Source: Paractinoplanes bogorensis
GTDB lineage: Bacteria; Actinomycetota; Actinomycetes; Mycobacteriales; Micromonosporaceae
Reading direction: 5' to 3'
Assembly: GCF_018829635.1 (NCBI RefSeq)
Contig: NZ_JAHKKG010000014.1
Location: 225,636-289,635, forward strand
DNA length: 64,000 nucleotides
Both the position numbers and the translations under genes were made by a program. Positions 61,177 to 64,000 of this stretch are shown here, one piece after another (position 1 is the first letter of the stretch; the number at the start of each line of letters is the position of its first letter). The notes beneath the pieces were generated by a model. That model saw nothing but the letters and a program-made list of their open reading frames with translations, had not been told where the DNA came from and did not search any database.

Positions 61177-61896
61177 TCAGGACGTGCGGCTCGCCACCGA
61201 GGCCTTGAGCTCGGCCACCTGCGCCGTGAGCTGCTCGATCGCATCGAACAGCTTGGGCACCTGGTCGTTGGTGAGCGTGCCGGCCCGCAGGTTCGCGGTC
61301 ACCAGGGCGCCGTCGGCGCGCTGCGAGGGCGTGCCCGTGGCCCGGCCGATGTTGTAGGCCCAGATGTCGTCGACCTGCGCCTTGACCTGCTTGGCGATCT
61401 CCGCTGAGATCCACTTCTTGTCGTCGGCGGTGAGTGCCACGGGAACATCCTCCAGATGCCAGGAAACTTGCGATGCTTCGCGATTCGTCTCGTACGAGGA
61501 AGAGAAGTGCGCGTGGTGGTCGTGCGGGTTCGCGCCGGTGTACGCCTGCTGACGCCACGACGTGCTGGCCGACCAGATGCGCCGGTTGTAGATGATGTAG
61601 CGCAGCCGCGTCTCGGCCCCCGACCGGCACCGGCCGAGCAGGAACTGCACCACCTGCTCCATCGTCAACCCGGGGGTGCGCAGGTCGACGTCGACATCGA
61701 TCGCATGCACCTCGTTGATCTTGTCGGCGTCGCGGATCGGCACGTTCCCGGTCTCGTCCGGGTTGTGGTCCGAGACCTCGGCGGAGTGGGCCGAGTCGCC
61801 GACCGAGCCGTCGCTCGTCTTGTCGCGGTTCGGCGCGATCATGTCGAACTCGGAGCGCAGCTTCACCAGGCAGGGAACCAAGATCCAGCTGGCCAT
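61177..61896 (-). CDS. Phage-type peptidase M15-like/endolysin domain protein
   Basis: 239 aa from ATG 61896, with GAGGAG upstream. N-terminal about 140 residues: SDGSVGDSAHSAEVSDHNPD, HAIDVDVD and NPHDHHAHFS. The His/Asp pattern is like that of M15/hedgehog-fold L- or D-Ala peptidases in phage lysins. The C-terminal part is helical and may oligomerise (IAKQVKAQVDDIW, LFDAIEQLTAQVAELKASV). No signal peptide. Could be a domesticated prophage lysin; no other phage genes are nearby. Confidence 0.7.
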   Translation of the reverse strand: MASWILVPCLVKLRSEFDMIAPNRDKTSDGSVGDSAHSAEVSDHNPDETGNVPIRDADKINEVHAIDVDVDLRTPGLTMEQVVQFLLGRCRSGAETRLRYIIYNRRIWSASTSWRQQAYTGANPHDHHAHFSSSYETNREASQVSWHLEDVPVALTADDKKWISAEIAKQVKAQVDDIWAYNIGRATGTPSQRADGALVTANLRAGTLTNDQVPKLFDAIEQLTAQVAELKASVASRTS

Positions 61897-62047
61897 TCGT
61901 CAGCTCCTCACGCTGCGTAGACAACGGCGGGCAACGCTACCAGTACCCGCATAGTGAGGTCATCACTCGATATGCTCGCGATTGTCGCATGTGGGAAACC
62001 CAACTCTCCACATTGATCATGACAATCGGTAATCATCGAAATACACC

Positions 62048-62077
62048 AAGGGCCGCCGACGGATGTCAGCGGCCCTT
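62048..62077 (-). terminator. Hairpin downstream of the secreted hypothetical protein gene
   Basis: A 9-bp perfect stem AAGGGCCGC/GCGGCCCTT (62048-62056 with 62069-62077), 14 bp beyond the stop of the gene ending at 62092. There is no strong U tract on the minus strand. Confidence 0.6.
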
Positions 62078-62091
62078 CTACCTGGGACTTG

Positions 62092-62880
62092 TCAGACGAG
62101 TCGGACCGTGTCGGTGAGATAGCGGTCGGTGCAGGTGGGCTCACCCTCCGGCTGCGGTTCGCACCAGCTGAAATGCAACATCGCGACGACCGGCCCGGCG
62201 TGCAGCAGCGAGCCGTCGGTCGTTCCGGTGACGTTCACCTGCTGGACGACCGGCGCGCCGGTGCATGCGTACGAGAGGGTCGCGTATCCGTACGCGATCA
62301 CCCCGCCGTTGATCTGATATACCTCGAACGCGGCGGCGTCGGTCTTCGCCGAGCCTGGTGCGCACTTCGTGACCACCGTGACGGTCGCCGTGTTGGTCAC
62401 CCGGTCGACGGTCCCCCGCGCGAGGTGCACCGTGGGGACGCCGGGCGCGCTGTACGTGTTGCGCGGCGGCCCGCTCCGGATCGTGTGGCTGACGTTCTCG
62501 CGCGCGATGCCGTGATAGCCGGACGCGAGCAGGAAGTCGGCCAGCAGCGTGGTCTGCGTGGCGCCGAGACGGAGACCGAGCCCGTAGCCCTCGGCAACCC
62601 GGATCGTCACGTCCTGCGGCCGGCCGGTGCAGTCGAGATCGAGATGCCCGGTCGCGAACGTCGGCCGCTCGCCGAACGACTGCCGAGCCTCCTGATAGAG
62701 GCGGAAATAGCCGGTGCTGTGGCAGTCGACGAGGTAGCGCAGATCGGCCGCGGCACCACCGGCCACCAGCGTCGCCGAGACGAACCGCACGGTCGGCGCC
62801 GACGCCGGCGCGGCGCCGGCCGGGACGGCGATCCCGAGCCCGGCCAGCACCAGCAGCACGGATGTCAGAATCCGTCGCAT
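62092..62880 (-). CDS. Secreted hypothetical protein
   Basis: 262 aa from ATG 62880, with GGGAGGG upstream. A signal peptide (MRRILTSVLLVLAGLGIAVPAGA) and a beta-rich exported domain with several conserved Cys (DCHSTG, LDCTGRP, KCAPG, YACTGAP, SWCEPQ, CTDRY), likely in disulfides. No known domain recognised. May act in the envelope. Confidence 0.7.
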   Translation of the reverse strand: MRRILTSVLLVLAGLGIAVPAGAAPASAPTVRFVSATLVAGGAAADLRYLVDCHSTGYFRLYQEARQSFGERPTFATGHLDLDCTGRPQDVTIRVAEGYGLGLRLGATQTTLLADFLLASGYHGIARENVSHTIRSGPPRNTYSAPGVPTVHLARGTVDRVTNTATVTVVTKCAPGSAKTDAAAFEVYQINGGVIAYGYATLSYACTGAPVVQQVNVTGTTDGSLLHAGPVVAMLHFSWCEPQPEGEPTCTDRYLTDTVRLV

Positions 62881-63042
62881 ATGAACCCTCCCCTGGGGAC
62901 GGGAGGCCGCTCCCCCATGTCGCGGCTGCACCCCCGTGCCCGCATCAGGATCCTCGCAAAGTTCCAACCGTCCGAACAGGACTGCACGGGCCTGTTTCCT
63001 GGCTGACACGGGGATGCGGCTCCGGAGTGTCCGCACGGCTTC

Positions 63043-64000
63043 CTAGCCGATGGTGATCCAGACGTCGTCGAGGGCGCCGTGGTACTGGTCGTTGTTCACG
63101 CCGACGCCCTTGCCGCCGAGGCTGAACGGCTGGGCCGAGTCGACCGACAGCGTCTCGGGGATCGCCGTGCTCGCGCGCACCTGCTCGTCGACCACGATGG
63201 TCAGGGTCGGGCCGGCGCGACGGCACTCGACGGCGTGCCAGGCGTCGTCGGCGATCGAGGAACGACTGCGGGCCACGTACGTCGTCCCGCCCGCCCGGTC
63301 GGTCATCACGCAACTCGGTTTGCCGGTGACGCCGTCCACCTGCAACTTGTACTGCCCGCCCTCGGACGCGTAGCCCTTCTGCAGCACGTTCTGCCCGTCC
63401 GGACCCTTCGTGCCGGCCGGGGCGGTGGCCAGGCGCAGGCCGGCGCCGTAGCGGATGGGCCGGTTGCCCGGGTTGAGGTCCGGGGTCGCCTCGGCCTGCA
63501 GCACCAGACGCGGGCAGTCGTCGCCCGAACAGCGCGGCGGGAACGTCAGGGCCTGGCCGGCGGCGTGCGGTTCCATGGCGACCTGGCCACCGTGGCGGGT
63601 GACCGCGCGCAGCAGGTGACCGTGGCCCGAGCCGTCGTCGAAGGTGCCGTCGGCGATCGTCGAGTCGAAGTTGTACGACGCCACGGGGCCGGTCGCCGTC
63701 GGAGCCGCCGGGCTGGGCGTCGCGCTCGGCGTCGCTGCGTCGCCGCTCGTTGCTGCGTCGCCACCCGTTGCTGCGTCCCCGCTCGTTGCTGCGTCCCCGC
63801 TAGTTGCTGCGTCCCCGCTCGTTGCTGCGTCCCCGCTCGTTGCTGCGTCCCCGCTCGTTGCTGCGTCCCCGCTCGTTGCTGCGTCCCCGCTCGTTGCTGC
63901 GTCCCCGCTAGTTGCTGCGTCCCCGCTCGTTGCTGCGTCCCCGCTCGTTGCTGCGTCCCCGCTCGTTGCTGCGTCCCCGCTCGTTGCTGCGTCCCCGCTC
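63043..64000 (-). CDS. LamG/concanavalin-like domain protein with hexapeptide repeat linker (partial)
   Basis: At least 319 codons; the 5' end is beyond the window. The C-terminal about 215 residues form a LamG-like jelly roll (ASYNFDSTIADGTFDDGSGHGH, AWHAVECRRAGPTLTIVVDEQ, GALDDVWITIG). Before it lies a Pro/Ala/Thr stretch and at least 14 copies of a hexapeptide SGDAAT (18-bp units). Such layouts are typical of secreted or wall-anchored sugar-binding proteins. A restart at GTG 63684 would give a 213-aa protein without the linker, but the open frame through all repeats argues for the longer form. Confidence 0.7.
   Translation of the reverse strand, partial: SGDAATSGDAATSGDAATSGDAATSGDAATSGDAATSGDAATSGDAATSGDAATSGDAATSGDAATSGDAATSGDAATGGDAATSGDAATPSATPSPAAPTATGPVASYNFDSTIADGTFDDGSGHGHLLRAVTRHGGQVAMEPHAAGQALTFPPRCSGDDCPRLVLQAEATPDLNPGNRPIRYGAGLRLATAPAGTKGPDGQNVLQKGYASEGGQYKLQVDGVTGKPSCVMTDRAGGTTYVARSRSSIADDAWHAVECRRAGPTLTIVVDEQVRASTAIPETLSVDSAQPFSLGGKGVGVNNDQYHGALDDVWITIG
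63749..64000 (+). repeat. 18-bp tandem repeat array, 14 copies to the window edge
   Basis: GTTGCTGCGTCCCCGCTC is repeated 14 times with almost no drift (a few CTA for CTC changes, early CGCC/CACC variants) and continues past base 64000. On the minus strand it encodes the SGDAAT linker of the LamG-type protein. Unit length is a multiple of three. Confidence 0.97.

Noticed and set aside
61177..61896. Prophage region
   Set aside because: The lysin-like peptidase is alone; no integrase, structural, holin or attachment site was seen in the surrounding genes.
63749..64000. Possible CRISPR array
   Set aside because: 18-bp units are directly tandem with no spacers and encode a periodic peptide, so it is a coding minisatellite.

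Overview
The window is very GC-rich, gene-dense DNA from an actinomycete. The frequent GTG starts, four-base gene overlaps, secreted lectin-domain enzymes, DUF6230/DUF6114 and DUF2277 proteins, and the abundance of CGTACG words fit the Micromonosporaceae (an Actinoplanes-like genome) best. That placement is inference; no rRNA, tRNA or CRISPR array was seen. Assignments rest on reading motifs, since no database search could be run.

Layout. 1-3.7 kb: end of an SDR gene, then a putative LacI-type operator and two secreted polysaccharide-active proteins. 3.7-8.6 kb: a membrane protein with a hairpin over its start codon and a molybdenum hydroxylase pair (FAD subunit plus fused 2Fe-2S/Moco subunit). 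8.5-14 kb: a class A PBP followed by two histidine kinases without a response regulator. 14-17 kb: DUF6230/DUF6114 pair, DUF1992, DUF2277. 17.2-20 kb: a stand-alone trpB-trpA-gntR operon with two palindromic operators upstream. 20-24.2 kb: RseB/LolA-like protein, OmpR-type two-component pair, YcnI copper-type protein. 24.2-29.6 kb: a possible orphan immunity protein, a TPR/AAA+ pair, an NlpC/P60 hydrolase behind a c-di-AMP riboswitch, and a BlaI/M56 pair. 29.6-35.8 kb: cytochrome bd oxidase cydA-cydB-cydDC, divergent from blaI across two BlaI-type operators. 35.7-53 kb: peptidases, PadR operon, GT87 mannosyltransferase, SurE, GGDEF-EAL protein, topoisomerase IB, a FolP2-type protein, two CNNM/CBS membrane proteins, and a TetR/MFS efflux pair with twin operators.

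53-57.1 kb is the most unusual region. It holds an EACC1 + membrane-anchored caspase conflict module, followed by a second copy in which EACC1 is intact but the caspase is a deletion-riddled pseudogene, and then a divergent glycine-rich protein. 57.2-64 kb: a MatAB-like polysaccharide synthase/deacetylase, a Ser/Thr kinase, an M15-like peptidase, a secreted protein, and a LamG-type protein whose 18-bp repeat linker runs off the window.

A second theme is in-frame DNA insertion. cydDC and the GT87 gene each carry a low-complexity insertion that contains the same ordered motifs (paired DnaA-box-like TTRTCCACA, then GAATTC) and TTA leucine codons. Several genes also carry tandem repeats whose unit length is a multiple of three.
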